This document shows, piece by piece, positions 1 through 6,905 of a stretch of DNA of 10,483 bases. Under the pieces are notes generated by a model, which was given only the letters and a program-made list of their open reading frames with translations, did not search any database and was not told the DNA's origin. Position numbers and translations under genes: made by a program. Location of the stretch: NCBI GenBank assembly GCA_910585965.1, contig CAJUHH010000032.1:1-10483 (forward strand). The letters are read 5' to 3'. The DNA is from an uncultured Lachnospiraceae bacterium. GTDB taxonomy: Bacteria > Bacillota > Clostridia > Lachnospirales > Lachnospiraceae. Positions within the stretch are counted from its first letter, which is position 1. Each line of letters begins with the position of its first letter.

Positions 1-339
1 ATGCAGGGGGAGGACTGGACAAAGAACCATTACCTTTCCCTGGGCGGGACGGCTCCCCGTGCGCTGCTTACGTTCCTCCATGACCATCCGGCAGTGGGCT
101 GCATCAGTTTATGTCTGGATAATGATAAGGCTGGGATTTTGGGCATGGAGAAAATCCGGGAGGCGGTGCGGGAGGATGCAGAACTTTCCCGGCGCATCCG
201 GGTGATCGTGGATAATCCGCCGCCCCTTGTTTGTGGGAAGGACTATAATGAACTGTTGAAGCAGAAAATAGCCGCCCGATATGAGGCAGAAAACAGGGAA
301 AAAACGCAGGCAGGGCGCGTTTGCGGTATGGAAAAATAG
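1..339 (+). CDS. TOPRIM-domain ICE protein (DUF3991/TOPRIM type), 3' part
   Basis: This is the C-terminal part of a TOPRIM-fold protein of the kind found next to relaxase genes in Firmicutes ICEs. The visible core is a beta strand ending in LCLDNDKAG (residues 35-44), with D40 and D42 as the DxD-like TOPRIM metal-binding pair. The preceding SLGGTAPRAL segment fits the loop and helix before that strand. Family members are usually about 300 aa or more, with an N-terminal zinc-ribbon/DUF3991 part. Only 112 aa are visible here, so the ATG at base 1 is probably internal and the gene probably begins upstream of the window. The stop lies 20 bases before the relaxase start, so the two genes are probably cotranscribed. 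In the family the role is presumed to be DNA processing during transfer, but the substrate is not shown by the sequence. Confidence 0.8.
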   Translation: MQGEDWTKNHYLSLGGTAPRALLTFLHDHPAVGCISLCLDNDKAGILGMEKIREAVREDAELSRRIRVIVDNPPPLVCGKDYNELLKQKIAARYEAENREKTQAGRVCGMEK

Positions 340-359
340 AAAGGAAGGAGGATGCGGGT

Positions 360-1760
360 ATGGCAATTTCAGACCTGCTCCCACGAAAGGCAATGGAGAG
401 CAAGACACGGGGGCAGACGCTTCAGGCGCGCATGAAGTATGACCAGAAGGAAGAAAAGACAAAGGACGGGGAACTGGTGTCATCGTACATGTGCTGTCCG
501 GAAACCGCCGCCGAAGAATTTGAAATGAGCAAGCTGCTTTATGAAACATCCACCGGGCGGAGACAGCCACAGGAGCGGGACATTATTGCCTACCGCATCA
601 TCCAGTCTTTTAAGCCGGGGGAGATTACGCCGGAAGAGGCAAATAAGCTGGGGTATGAACTGGCTATGAAATTCACAAAAGGAAAGCATCAGTTTGTTGT
701 CTCCACCCATGTGGATAAAGCCCATATCCATAACCATGTGGAATTTAACAGTACCAATTTAGAGTGTGACGGCAAATTTAATAACTATAAAAATTCCTCC
801 TTTGCCCTGCGCAGGCTCAACGACCAGATATGCAGGGAACACGGCTACTCCGTGATCGAAAACCCGAAAGCAAAAGGACAGCGTTATCAGGAAAAAGCGG
901 CAGTGAAACGCGGGCGGAGTTTCAAGGAGCGGCTGCGTCAGACGATTGACCGGGTACTGCCTGAGAGCAGGGATTTTGAAGATTTTTTATCCCACATGAG
1001 GGAAGAAGGATATGAGATCAAACGGCGGGGAAAATCGCTGGAGTTCCGTGCGCCGGGGCAGGAGAAATTTACCCGCAGCTTCCGTCTGGGGGAGGAATAT
1101 ACGGAGGTGGCGTTACAGGAGCGGGCCGGAAAAACTTGTACCAGAACGGAGACAAAAACAAAACGAAAGGCAGCGGTAAGGAATGTCAATCTCCTTGTGG
1201 ATATTCAGGCAAAAATGCAGGCAGGGAAAGGAAAAGGCTATGAGCGGTGGGCGAAGGTTTTCAACCTGAAAGAAGCTGCAAAGACTTTAAATTTTCTTGT
1301 AGATAATGGCGTCACTGATTATGAGGAACTGGCGGCGCGGGCTGAAGCTGCCGGACAGAGATTCGACGCGCTTTCTGTCCGCATCAAACAGCTAGAGGGA
1401 CGCATGGCAGAGAACGCGCAGTTAAAAACACATATCATCAATTATTCCAAAACGCGGGAAGTCTATAAGGAATATAAGAAGTCGCGCCACAAAAAAGAAT
1501 ACCTTGCAGAACACGCAGAGGAGGTAGCAAAGCATGAGGCGGCAAAAGCAGCTTTTGATGCCCTGAACGGGAAGCCGATACCAAAAGTGGCACAGCTTTC
1601 GGAAGAATATGCCGCACTTCTGGCTGAGAAAAAAGAGTGCTATGAGGAATATAAGGAGGCGCGGAAAGAGATGATCGACTACCAGAGCGCAAAGCAGAAT
1701 GTTGATATAATTTTAGGGCTTGAGCCGCGCGGAGTGGAGAAAAAAGAAACAGAGCGGTGA
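360..1760 (+). CDS. Relaxase/mobilization nuclease, MobA/VirD2 family (MOBP-like)
   Basis: Relaxases nick one strand at oriT, stay bound to the 5' end through a tyrosine, and pilot the strand into the recipient through the type IV secretion channel. The 466-aa protein has the diagnostic metal-binding histidine cluster HVDKAHIHNH at residues 117-126 (H117, D119, H122, H124, H126). It is preceded by IIQSFKPGE (residues 80-88), the usual second motif. Tyr27, in MKYDQKEEKTKDGELV, lies where the catalytic tyrosine of the Y..NPEKT motif normally sits. Residues about 190-466 are charged and helical, rich in E/K and partly coiled-coil, as in the DNA-binding and secretion-signal tail of these proteins. 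The ATG at 360 is chosen over an upstream ATG at 321 because AAGGAAGGAGG lies just before it, and because 321 would overlap the preceding gene. A terminator follows immediately. Confidence 0.92.
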   Translation: MAISDLLPRKAMESKTRGQTLQARMKYDQKEEKTKDGELVSSYMCCPETAAEEFEMSKLLYETSTGRRQPQERDIIAYRIIQSFKPGEITPEEANKLGYELAMKFTKGKHQFVVSTHVDKAHIHNHVEFNSTNLECDGKFNNYKNSSFALRRLNDQICREHGYSVIENPKAKGQRYQEKAAVKRGRSFKERLRQTIDRVLPESRDFEDFLSHMREEGYEIKRRGKSLEFRAPGQEKFTRSFRLGEEYTEVALQERAGKTCTRTETKTKRKAAVRNVNLLVDIQAKMQAGKGKGYERWAKVFNLKEAAKTLNFLVDNGVTDYEELAARAEAAGQRFDALSVRIKQLEGRMAENAQLKTHIINYSKTREVYKEYKKSRHKKEYLAEHAEEVAKHEAAKAAFDALNGKPIPKVAQLSEEYAALLAEKKECYEEYKEARKEMIDYQSAKQNVDIILGLEPRGVEKKETER

Positions 1761-1770
1761 CAGATAAAAG

Positions 1771-1820
1771 AAAGAGGAAAACAGGAGGGAAATTCAGCCC
1801 TTTCTGCTTCCTCTTTTTTA
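1771..1820 (+). terminator. Rho-independent terminator after the relaxase
   Basis: A perfect 9-bp stem, AAAGAGGAA (1771-1779) with TTCCTCTTT (1808-1816), is extended inward by partial pairing of GGG with CCC. It is followed by an uninterrupted T run (1814-1819). It lies 10 bases past the relaxase stop. The opposite strand also has a T-rich stretch after the stem (complement of 1761-1770), so the hairpin may serve the convergent gene at 1857-2081 as well. Confidence 0.75.
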
Positions 1821-1856
1821 TTGCCTTTTCAGGGAATGGTGCTTACGGGGAAGGGA

Positions 1857-2081
1857 TTATTTGTCGGAAGGCTGGGAATTTAACATCGCTTCCGCTCTAT
1901 TGGCGCGGTCATACTCCCGCTTCCATAATTCATTATTTATTTCTATATTCTTGCCCCATGAAAGGAGTGTTATAAAGAGGGCAGTCCGTAAATCTTCTTC
2001 GAGAATCTGCGCAACAGCGCGCATGAGTTCGTCCCGGTCTGTTATTCCGGTCAGTGATTTAAAATCTTCATAAGTGAACAT
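1857..2081 (-). CDS. Small hypothetical acidic/helical protein, 74 aa
   Basis: I do not recognise a named family. The protein is soluble, mostly helical and mildly acidic, with no signal peptide, membrane segment or cysteine. The segment SLTGITDRDELMRAVAQILEEDL (first half) reads as an amphipathic helix. The second half, NELWKREYDRANRAEAMLNSQ, may form a short coiled coil. The reading frame is supported by a strong AGGAGG about 9 bases before the ATG and by a promoter with a perfect TATAAT box upstream on the same strand (2111-2116). It is transcribed towards the relaxase and is separated from it by a terminator that may be bidirectional. Small genes of this sort in ICE cores are often regulators or accessory mobilisation proteins; that role is only inferred from position. 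Confidence 0.7.
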   Translation of the reverse strand: MFTYEDFKSLTGITDRDELMRAVAQILEEDLRTALFITLLSWGKNIEINNELWKREYDRANRAEAMLNSQPSDK

Positions 2082-2110
2082 GCAGCTTTCCTCCTGTATT
2101 TGATACGTTT

Positions 2111-2139
2111 ATTATAGCGGCTGACTGCTGTAAAAGCAA
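2111..2139 (-). promoter_or_regulatory. Sigma-A type promoter for the 74-aa gene
   Basis: On the - strand a perfect TATAAT (2111-2116) lies 17 bases downstream of TTGCTT (2134-2139), which matches three of six -35 positions. The start codon is 30 bases further on, with AGGAGG between. An inverted repeat (2125-2149) overlaps the spacer and the -35 box, so repression by a dyad-binding protein is possible. Confidence 0.55.
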
Positions 2140-2160
2140 TAAACAGCAGATTTTTGTTTT
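2125..2160 (+). repeat. Inverted repeat, possible operator or terminator
   Basis: CTGCTGT (2125-2131) and ACAGCAG (2143-2149) form a perfect 7-bp dyad with an 11-base loop. On the + strand it is followed by ATTTTTGTTTT, so it could terminate transcription coming from the left, although no + strand gene ends nearby. On the - strand it covers the promoter spacer and -35 region, which fits an operator better. Confidence 0.45.
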
Positions 2161-2376
2161 GGGTGTGGCAGATAAAAGGGAACTGTATTTTGAGGGAAAA
2201 TATTTTTTCCTGCGCGCAGATGTAGGAGGGCGACTGTAAAGTAGCAAATTCAAAGCGTACCACTTTGGATTAAAGCCACGCCGCAAGGCGTGTTCACAAA
2301 AGAGCGGGAGCGTATTTTGCCGGGGATTGGGGTGTCCCCAACAAGCATAGCGAGGCGACGTAAGGAGCCGGAGCGG

Positions 2377-2409
2377 GGATAGCGATATTCGTAAAGAATA
2401 TCGTTATCC
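2377..2409. repeat. 14-bp inverted repeat with 5-base loop
   Basis: GGATAGCGATATTC (2377-2390) pairs with GAATATCGTTATCC (2396-2409) around GTAAA, with a single G-T pair. It is the longest dyad in the window. No T run follows, so it is not an ordinary terminator. It is a good candidate for relaxase or accessory-protein recognition, or for an operator upstream of the gene at 2493. Confidence 0.7.
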
Positions 2410-2410
2410 A

Positions 2411-2440
2411 TTGCTTGCCAGTGCTGGTTTATGGTACGAT
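2411..2440 (+). promoter_or_regulatory. Possible promoter for the 2493-3630 gene pair
   Basis: TTGCTT (2411-2416), an 18-base spacer and TACGAT (2435-2440, four of six -10 matches) lie about 50 bases before the first start codon. The long inverted repeat at 2377-2409 abuts the -35 box. The match is modest and no alternative is clearly better. Confidence 0.3.
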
Positions 2441-2492
2441 TGTTTAAAGAGAAGCAAGTATTAGAGTTTAGTGTAAGAGAGAATAATGCGCT

Positions 2493-2930
2493 ATGAAAAA
2501 AGGAAAAGGCAAAGCTGCTAAGAAAGCCATGAAATTTGCAGAACGAAAAGCAAAAGCAGAAAAGTGGGTGGCAGAATATGACGGTACACCTTATGGCGGG
2601 GATATCATAAAAGCGTATAGGAAAAAATTTGCCGTAGACCGCATGAAGGCTGTTGCGGAGTTGCAGATGTTAGGTGTTTCTTTAACAAAAGAGCAGATTG
2701 ACAGGGAAAAGACGGCAGTAAAAGCCTATCAGGAAATACAGAAGGCTAAAATGGCAAAAAGGAAAAGACTTCGTGAACAACGCAAGATGCAAAAAAGTGA
2801 TATAGCAGATTATACGGAACAGGATGACAGATTTTATTATATAGCAGGTTATACATCCGGGGGTGCGCCTTATGGGGTTACCTGGGAGGAAATGGGGCTG
2901 TCGCCTTACACGGAGGATTGTGATGATTAG
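2493..2930 (+). CDS. Hypothetical basic protein with C-terminal SGGAPYGVTWEE motif, 145 aa
   Basis: The function is unknown. Residues 1-100 are strongly basic and helical (many K, R, A and E; for example KGKGKAAKKAMKFAERKAKAE near the start and AKMAKRKRLREQRKM around 85-100), suggesting nucleic-acid contact or a coiled coil. The C-terminal 35 residues change character: DRFYYIAGYTSGGAPYGVTW is an aromatic and glycine-rich block that, from memory, recurs at the end of small hypothetical proteins from Firmicutes, and it is probably a conserved functional tail. There is no signal peptide or membrane segment. The ribosome binding site is weak (TAAGAGAG, about 11 bases before the ATG). The gene overlaps the next by 8 bases, so the two are probably translationally coupled and act together. 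Confidence 0.75.
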   Translation: MKKGKGKAAKKAMKFAERKAKAEKWVAEYDGTPYGGDIIKAYRKKFAVDRMKAVAELQMLGVSLTKEQIDREKTAVKAYQEIQKAKMAKRKRLREQRKMQKSDIADYTEQDDRFYYIAGYTSGGAPYGVTWEEMGLSPYTEDCDD

Positions 2931-3630
2931 TGATAAAGAGACTTTGGAAAAAGTTGAAATAAATAGCGAAGATTTGCTTAAAGAGATGTTTCCATTTAAA
3001 AAGCCGCTGACGTCCCGGTATAGAAAAAAATATGTGGAGGTTCTTGCGTTAAGTGTTTTACAATATTGCTACGGCGATACATATGCTGGATTTGATGTGT
3101 ATGATGCGCCGGATATCAGTGATGAGAATAGATTGGCAGGAATAGAGGTTACAGAAGCGGTTACAAAGGAAGAAGCACAGATAGAGGGCGAATTTGTAAA
3201 GTATCGTTTGGAAGGCAGATTAGAAGAGAAAGAGCGCAGAAAACAGCTAATCGAAAATAATGGTGCAAAGGTTGATGAGCTGGGTTTAACATATCCAGTG
3301 AAAGACGGTGACAGTGAAAAAAAGATTTTTCAGGATGCCGTAAGAAAGAAAATGGAAAAGTTAGCATCATATAGGCGGCAGGGTTTTGAGAAAGTAGGAT
3401 TATTTGTTTTTTATGACGAACCACCAATACCTATACGTCTTGGAGAATTAAAAAACTGCTTTGATGAGGTCTTAAATGAGTATAGAGATAAATATGATGT
3501 TATTTATTTTGGATATTCCTGTGGCTTAATAGAGTATAACATTTTGCTAAATAGTATTCAGGCACGGCGTATTGAAAGAACTGATTATGACAGGCTGCGA
3601 TATGAAGCAAGGTTAAAAGTAGAAGCATGA
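2923..3630 (+). CDS. Hypothetical protein with weak PD-(D/E)XK nuclease-like signature, 235 aa
   Basis: I do not recognise a named family. The start at 2923 is chosen because CGGAGGA lies just before it; the frame is open further upstream, but only inside the preceding gene. The segment DAPDISDENRLAGIEVTEAV (residues 61-80) resembles motifs II and III of PD-(D/E)XK nucleases: P63-D64, then a hydrophobic strand GIEVT with E75, where the usual lysine is replaced by T77. Later come a lysine-rich helix (KKIFQDAVRKKMEKL, 133-147) and a hydrophobic strand (VGLFVFYDE). This order (acidic motif, IEV strand, lysine helix) is what suggests the fold, but a missing motif lysine means activity cannot be assumed. 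It could instead be a non-catalytic DNA-binding relative. It is coupled to the upstream basic protein and followed by terminator copy A. GC content is visibly lower than in the relaxase region, which fits cargo of separate origin. Confidence 0.75.
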   Translation: MISDKETLEKVEINSEDLLKEMFPFKKPLTSRYRKKYVEVLALSVLQYCYGDTYAGFDVYDAPDISDENRLAGIEVTEAVTKEEAQIEGEFVKYRLEGRLEEKERRKQLIENNGAKVDELGLTYPVKDGDSEKKIFQDAVRKKMEKLASYRRQGFEKVGLFVFYDEPPIPIRLGELKNCFDEVLNEYRDKYDVIYFGYSCGLIEYNILLNSIQARRIERTDYDRLRYEARLKVEA

Positions 3631-3647
3631 TGAGCAAAACAAATAAG

Positions 3648-3694
3648 GTCGGGGAAGGTTTGTCAGGTTCCTTTCCCGGCTTTTTATCTGTCTT
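3648..3694 (+). terminator. Terminator copy A (shared repeat)
   Basis: GTCGGGGAAGG (3648-3658) pairs with CCTTTCCCGGC (3670-3680) through two G-T pairs, followed by TTTTTATCTGTCTT. The 47-base block matches terminator copy B (6715-6761) at 41 of 47 positions without gaps. A truncated third copy lies at about 9922-9947. Confidence 0.85.
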
Positions 3695-3820
3695 AAATTC
3701 AAAATTTATTAAAGATAAATTTTTTGATTTTGTTTTTTTAAAGTAAGTGTTTTTGAATTTTTATTCGTATTATATATGACTGGCCAGTTAAATGTACTAT
3801 TTGGGAAAGAGGTACTTACA

Positions 3821-4387
3821 TTGAATGATAAAAAAATAATCTCAGCAATCACAGCCCGGGACGAGCGGATGCTGGCATTTGCAGTAAATAAATATTCCAA
3901 ACTTCTCTGGAAGATTGCTGCATCTGTCCTGATCAATGCGGCTTCTGCCCAGGATGTGGAGGAATGTGTAGCGGACGTGTTTATTTACCTGTGGCAATAT
4001 CCTGAAAAGTACGATCCTGACAAAGCAAAGTTATCCTCATGGCTTTCCGTAATTGCAAGGTCAAAGGCGGTTGACAGGTACCGCCAGATCATCAGAAAGA
4101 GGGAAATATCTATGGAAGAAATCGTGGTGGAAAGTCTGGGATATGCTGAAATAACAGCAGGTGATGAAATGGAGGAAAGGTATTCTAGGGAGAAATTACG
4201 GTTCTGTATTGAAGGATTGGATGATAAGGAAAAAGAACTGGTCATAAGACGGTATTATTATGAGCAGAAACCGGCAGAGATTGCGGTTGCACTGGATATG
4301 CCAAAGAAGCAGGTGGAAAACAGATTATATTATGTGAGACAGAAGCTGAAGAAAATGATGGAGAAGCGGGAAGGAGACCGGCCATAA
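3821..4387 (+). CDS. ECF-type RNA polymerase sigma factor, module 1 (188 aa)
   Basis: This is a group IV (extracytoplasmic function) sigma factor that would direct RNA polymerase to a small regulon, typically its own operon. Region 2 spans about residues 17-90: the helix QDVEECVADVFIYLWQ (44-59) is the core-binding 2.2 segment and LSSWLSVIARSKAVDRYRQ (71-89) the -10 recognition part. Region 4 spans 131-180, with the helix-turn-helix KPAEIAVALDMPKKQVENRL (150-169). No region 1 or 3 is present, as expected for ECF proteins. The TTG at 3821 is chosen as start: GAAAGAGG lies 8 bases before it, whereas an in-frame ATG at 3776 sits in an AT-rich promoter-like stretch with no ribosome binding site. 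It overlaps the next gene by one base (TAATG), so sigma and putative anti-sigma factor are translationally coupled. Confidence 0.9.
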   Translation: MNDKKIISAITARDERMLAFAVNKYSKLLWKIAASVLINAASAQDVEECVADVFIYLWQYPEKYDPDKAKLSSWLSVIARSKAVDRYRQIIRKREISMEEIVVESLGYAEITAGDEMEERYSREKLRFCIEGLDDKEKELVIRRYYYEQKPAEIAVALDMPKKQVENRLYYVRQKLKKMMEKREGDRP

Positions 4388-5421
4388 TGGAAAAGAGTAA
4401 TTTCAAGAAAGAAAAGTATTCCATAAGGAAATACAGCAGGAAAAATCTTAAGGCGGTACAGGCCATTGTGCAGGAGAAAACAGGAGCCGCCATTGTTCCG
4501 GACAGAAAGCTGGCCGGACATAAAATCAGGCAGATGGCGCTTTTAGCTGGCTGTTTGTTATGTCTGGTATCGTTAAGTGCATTTGCATATGCAAAGTTTT
4601 CAGACCTGAATGGAGATGTGGCAGGGTTTGCGTCAGCTTATCAGGGTGATGGCAGGTTTGAGATTGTCATTACAAATGTTTCCGACAAGGAATTGGAGCT
4701 GCAGGATGATGTAAAGGTCATGCAGTGGTCAACCAGTAAAGAGGTAGAAGGGGACAGCGGAAAGATCAGGATGTCCGGACAGACAATAGCGCCCCACTCC
4801 CAGGGGGTCATTTCCATTGATCTATCAGAAGGATATGATGTGGAAGCAATGGAAGAAAATCTGCCGGAAGGGGATTGGTACTATTTTGTTCTGACAAATA
4901 ACAACTTTACTTTTGGGCAGGACTGGATGTGTTCCTTTGATTTTGAGATCGAACAGACAGAGGAGGTCATGGACAGGTCGGCTGATTTTATGAAGCAAAG
5001 GGCGGAAAGGCGAAAGGAAGAAGAAAAGCAGTATGCTACAGGTGAACTGGCCTTTCCGGATTGGAACTGGCCGACGGTCAGCCGGGATGTATCAGGACTT
5101 TATGGCATACGGGAAAACGGAACTTATTCGTGTCATGTGAATATTGCCGGAACAGCCGGGGATGAAATTTATGCAGTTGCGGATGGGGTGGTAACAGAGG
5201 CAGCATTTGAAAGTTTCTCCGGGAACTTCATCACAGTGGACTTAGGGGATGGCGTCACCGTGAAATATGGGCATCTGAAAGAAATAGAGGTGTCTGAAGG
5301 CGAGGAAGTAAAGCAGGGACAGGTTATCGCAACACTGGGACAGACCGGAATGGCTACAGGCCCTAACCTGCTGTTTGCAGTAAGCATCAATGGGGAGGAA
5401 GTCAACCCATTTGTGGAGTAG
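4387..5421 (+). CDS. Putative anti-sigma membrane protein with degenerate M23/LytM domain
   Basis: A single-pass membrane protein of 344 aa. Residues 1-49 are a basic cytoplasmic tail that could bind the sigma factor, and 50-69 form one membrane helix. Residues 72-190 look like a beta-rich extracytoplasmic domain (ITNVSDKELEL, FVLTNNNFTFGQDW). Residues 192-215 form a charged helix, and 240-344 a LytM/M23 peptidase fold (IYAVADGVV, GNFITVDLGDGVTVKYGHL, VKQGQVIATLGQTG, VNPFV). The catalytic residues are largely lost: the HxGID zinc motif reads SCHVN (248-252) and HLHF reads NLLF (327-330). Only the histidine of YGHL (H296) remains. The domain is therefore probably a binding module rather than an enzyme, as in SpoIIQ-like proteins. 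The anti-sigma role is inferred from the one-base overlap with the sigma gene and the topology. AAGGAG precedes the ATG by 10 bases. Confidence 0.82.
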   Translation: MEKSNFKKEKYSIRKYSRKNLKAVQAIVQEKTGAAIVPDRKLAGHKIRQMALLAGCLLCLVSLSAFAYAKFSDLNGDVAGFASAYQGDGRFEIVITNVSDKELELQDDVKVMQWSTSKEVEGDSGKIRMSGQTIAPHSQGVISIDLSEGYDVEAMEENLPEGDWYYFVLTNNNFTFGQDWMCSFDFEIEQTEEVMDRSADFMKQRAERRKEEEKQYATGELAFPDWNWPTVSRDVSGLYGIRENGTYSCHVNIAGTAGDEIYAVADGVVTEAAFESFSGNFITVDLGDGVTVKYGHLKEIEVSEGEEVKQGQVIATLGQTGMATGPNLLFAVSINGEEVNPFVE

Positions 5422-5494
5422 GGACAATTTTCTAATCAAAAGAAAAGGCAGCTTCTAACAGTTTATATCGGGTGGAAGAGGAAGGGTGACGGAT

Positions 5495-6688
5495 ATGTAT
5501 AAAAAACGTATGATAATTGCAGTTGTGATGGCTGTCTGCTTTATGACAGCCTGCACACGGAAAACGGACAGTGAGGAATGGAGAGGAATTACGGATGCCG
5601 CAGGAGAAAATGAGTGTCAGGAGAGCCGAAGGTCGGAAGACGAAGAGGGGAGCCTGTCCGACGATGCAAAATCTGCTTCGGGTGGTGAGTTTGTCACGAA
5701 CAGCAATTCCCCTGAAAATGATTCCCCAGAATCCTCTAGTCATTCTTTCGAAGGGGAGATTTTAGAAATCCTTACTGCCTGTACAGACACAAAGATTGAA
5801 CAGACGGTTCCGGTTGCAGGTGGGAGATCGCTTCTTATCAGTGCGGATGTTAATGTGGAGGGAATAACCAGAGTCAGCCAGTATGAATATGTTCTGATGG
5901 ATATTACCGAAGAAGGACGTGCAGAACTTTTTCAGTCGGTATTTCCGGAAATATCGGATCAGGCTGAATATGATGAAATGAATGATGTCTGGACGCTGAA
6001 TATTGACCCTGCCATAAGAAATTATTTTCTGTACCAGATCAGTTATTCCAACGGTGGGGCAACCATTCCCGGTGAACAGATTATTGTGTTTGAGAACAGA
6101 TATTATGACCTGTACCCGTTTGAGGATAACCGGCTGGGGTCGGTTTCAGGCAGCGGGGTAAATGCCTCTTTGGACGAGGCAGAAAGCGTGTGCAGGAAGG
6201 TGGTGGAGGCCATAACAGACACAGGAGATTATGCGGTGGATTTTATCCATGCTTACGGGAACAATGGGAGACGCCCTTACTTAAAGCTGGTATTCAAGCG
6301 TATGCTGGACGGTATGCCTGTAACGGCATATAATGACCTGGCATTCTTGCTTGACAATGAGGGCATTGAGAAGGTGTCCGGCTCCCTGTTTTCTGTAAAA
6401 GATACCGGATTGGACGGAACAATTCTTTCCCCTAAGGAAGCTATGGAGAAACTACAGGAGCAGGCGGCCTTTCTGGATTTTGAGGAGGAAAGCAGTGTTG
6501 CAGTCACTGAGATTACTTTGGAATATGTGGTGGTCATATCTGACGACGGAGAGATACTGGCCACACCTGTCTGGAGATTTCTGCTTGGGGAGGACGAAGA
6601 TGAGAGAAATTTCCTGCGCCAGAAGATACTTGGCATTGATGCGGTCACAGGGAAACTGATCTGGGAAGAACGGGGGCATACGCTGTGA
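5495..6688 (+). CDS. Lipoprotein of ECF module 1, 397 aa
   Basis: A secreted lipoprotein: basic start MYKKR, a hydrophobic stretch (6-18) and lipobox MTAC with the modified cysteine at residue 20, followed by a polar, serine- and acid-rich linker to about residue 85. The rest alternates beta strands and helices. The part around YLKLVFKRMLDGMPVTAYND and LLDNEGIEKVSGSLF resembles the repeated layout of YycI/PepSY-like or DUF6034-type lipoproteins; this is resemblance from memory, not a firm assignment. It would sit on the outer face of the membrane beside the upstream membrane protein and could act as ligand-binding sensor or inhibitor in the same pathway. The ATG at 5495 is preferred to a GTG at 5486 because AGAGGAAGGG is correctly spaced for it. 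It is 73 bases after the anti-sigma gene with no terminator between, and terminator B follows. Confidence 0.82.
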   Translation: MYKKRMIIAVVMAVCFMTACTRKTDSEEWRGITDAAGENECQESRRSEDEEGSLSDDAKSASGGEFVTNSNSPENDSPESSSHSFEGEILEILTACTDTKIEQTVPVAGGRSLLISADVNVEGITRVSQYEYVLMDITEEGRAELFQSVFPEISDQAEYDEMNDVWTLNIDPAIRNYFLYQISYSNGGATIPGEQIIVFENRYYDLYPFEDNRLGSVSGSGVNASLDEAESVCRKVVEAITDTGDYAVDFIHAYGNNGRRPYLKLVFKRMLDGMPVTAYNDLAFLLDNEGIEKVSGSLFSVKDTGLDGTILSPKEAMEKLQEQAAFLDFEEESSVAVTEITLEYVVVISDDGEILATPVWRFLLGEDEDERNFLRQKILGIDAVTGKLIWEERGHTL

Positions 6689-6714
6689 GCCGATTTGACA
6701 GGATTGTGTATAGA

Positions 6715-6761
6715 GCCGGGGAAGGTTTGTCAAGTGCCTTCCCTAGCTTTTTATCTGTCTT
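6715..6761 (+). terminator. Terminator copy B (shared repeat)
   Basis: GCCGGGGAAGG (6715-6725) pairs with CCTTCCCTAGC (6737-6747), with one mismatch and one G-T pair, followed by TTTTTATCTGTCTT. It ends ECF module 1 and is 41/47 identical to copy A. Confidence 0.82.
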
Positions 6762-6831
6762 TCGGGGAATAAATCTGTACATGGGGATAAAGTAGATAAT
6801 ATTTAGAGAGGGTATGTTACAGTTAGGCTAA

Positions 6832-6860
6832 TTGAACACGGCGACGGGAAATTTTACAGT
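6832..6860 (+). promoter_or_regulatory. Candidate sigma-A promoter for ECF module 2
   Basis: TTGAAC (6832-6837), a 17-base spacer and TACAGT (6855-6860) each match four of six consensus bases. It lies about 70 bases before the sigma gene. It may give basal expression of the module. Confidence 0.3.
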
Positions 6861-6876
6861 GATGTAATTATGAATT

Positions 6877-6905
6877 TGTCACCTTTTATTCTCTTTTTGC
6901 GTGTT
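6877..6905 (+). promoter_or_regulatory. Candidate ECF-type autoregulatory promoter
   Basis: TGTCAC (6877-6882) and CGTGTT (6900-6905), 17 bases apart, recall the TGAAAC and CGTC/CGTGTA elements of Bacillus ECF promoters. The sigma start codon is 22 bases downstream. A comparable element is not obvious before module 1. Short motifs like these arise by chance, so this is tentative. Confidence 0.25.

Larger units (their letters stand above)
2160..2450. other. Repeat-dense gene-free region, candidate oriT
   Basis: There is no credible gene between 2082 and 2492. The stretch carries several ordered structures: CACGCC with a GCAA loop and GGCGTG (2277-2292); a near-direct repeat GAGCGGGAGCG (2302-2312) and GAGCCGGAGCG (2365-2375); a short perfect dyad TTGGGG-TGT-CCCCAA (2327-2341); and a 14-bp inverted repeat (2377-2409) with one G-T pair. 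Tightly packed inverted and direct repeats close to a relaxase gene are the normal make-up of an origin of transfer. The large inverted repeat ends in TATCC, which loosely resembles the start of the IncP-type nic context TATCCTGC. The assignment is inferential: no nic site can be proven here, and a structured regulatory RNA or other protein-binding array would look similar. Confidence 0.4.

Noticed and set aside
1757..1975. 72-aa + strand open frame after the relaxase
   Set aside because: It starts at a GTG inside the relaxase stop region, runs through the terminator hairpin, has no ribosome binding site and opposes the better supported - strand gene.
2051..2286. Two - strand open frames of about 70 aa upstream of the small gene
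   Set aside because: They overlap the start and promoter of the 74-aa gene, lack ribosome binding sites and have unlikely compositions.
3776..3820. Upstream ATG for the module 1 sigma factor
   Set aside because: It lies in a TATTATATATG promoter-like stretch without a ribosome binding site, while the TTG at 3821 has one at correct spacing and gives a normal ECF N-terminus.
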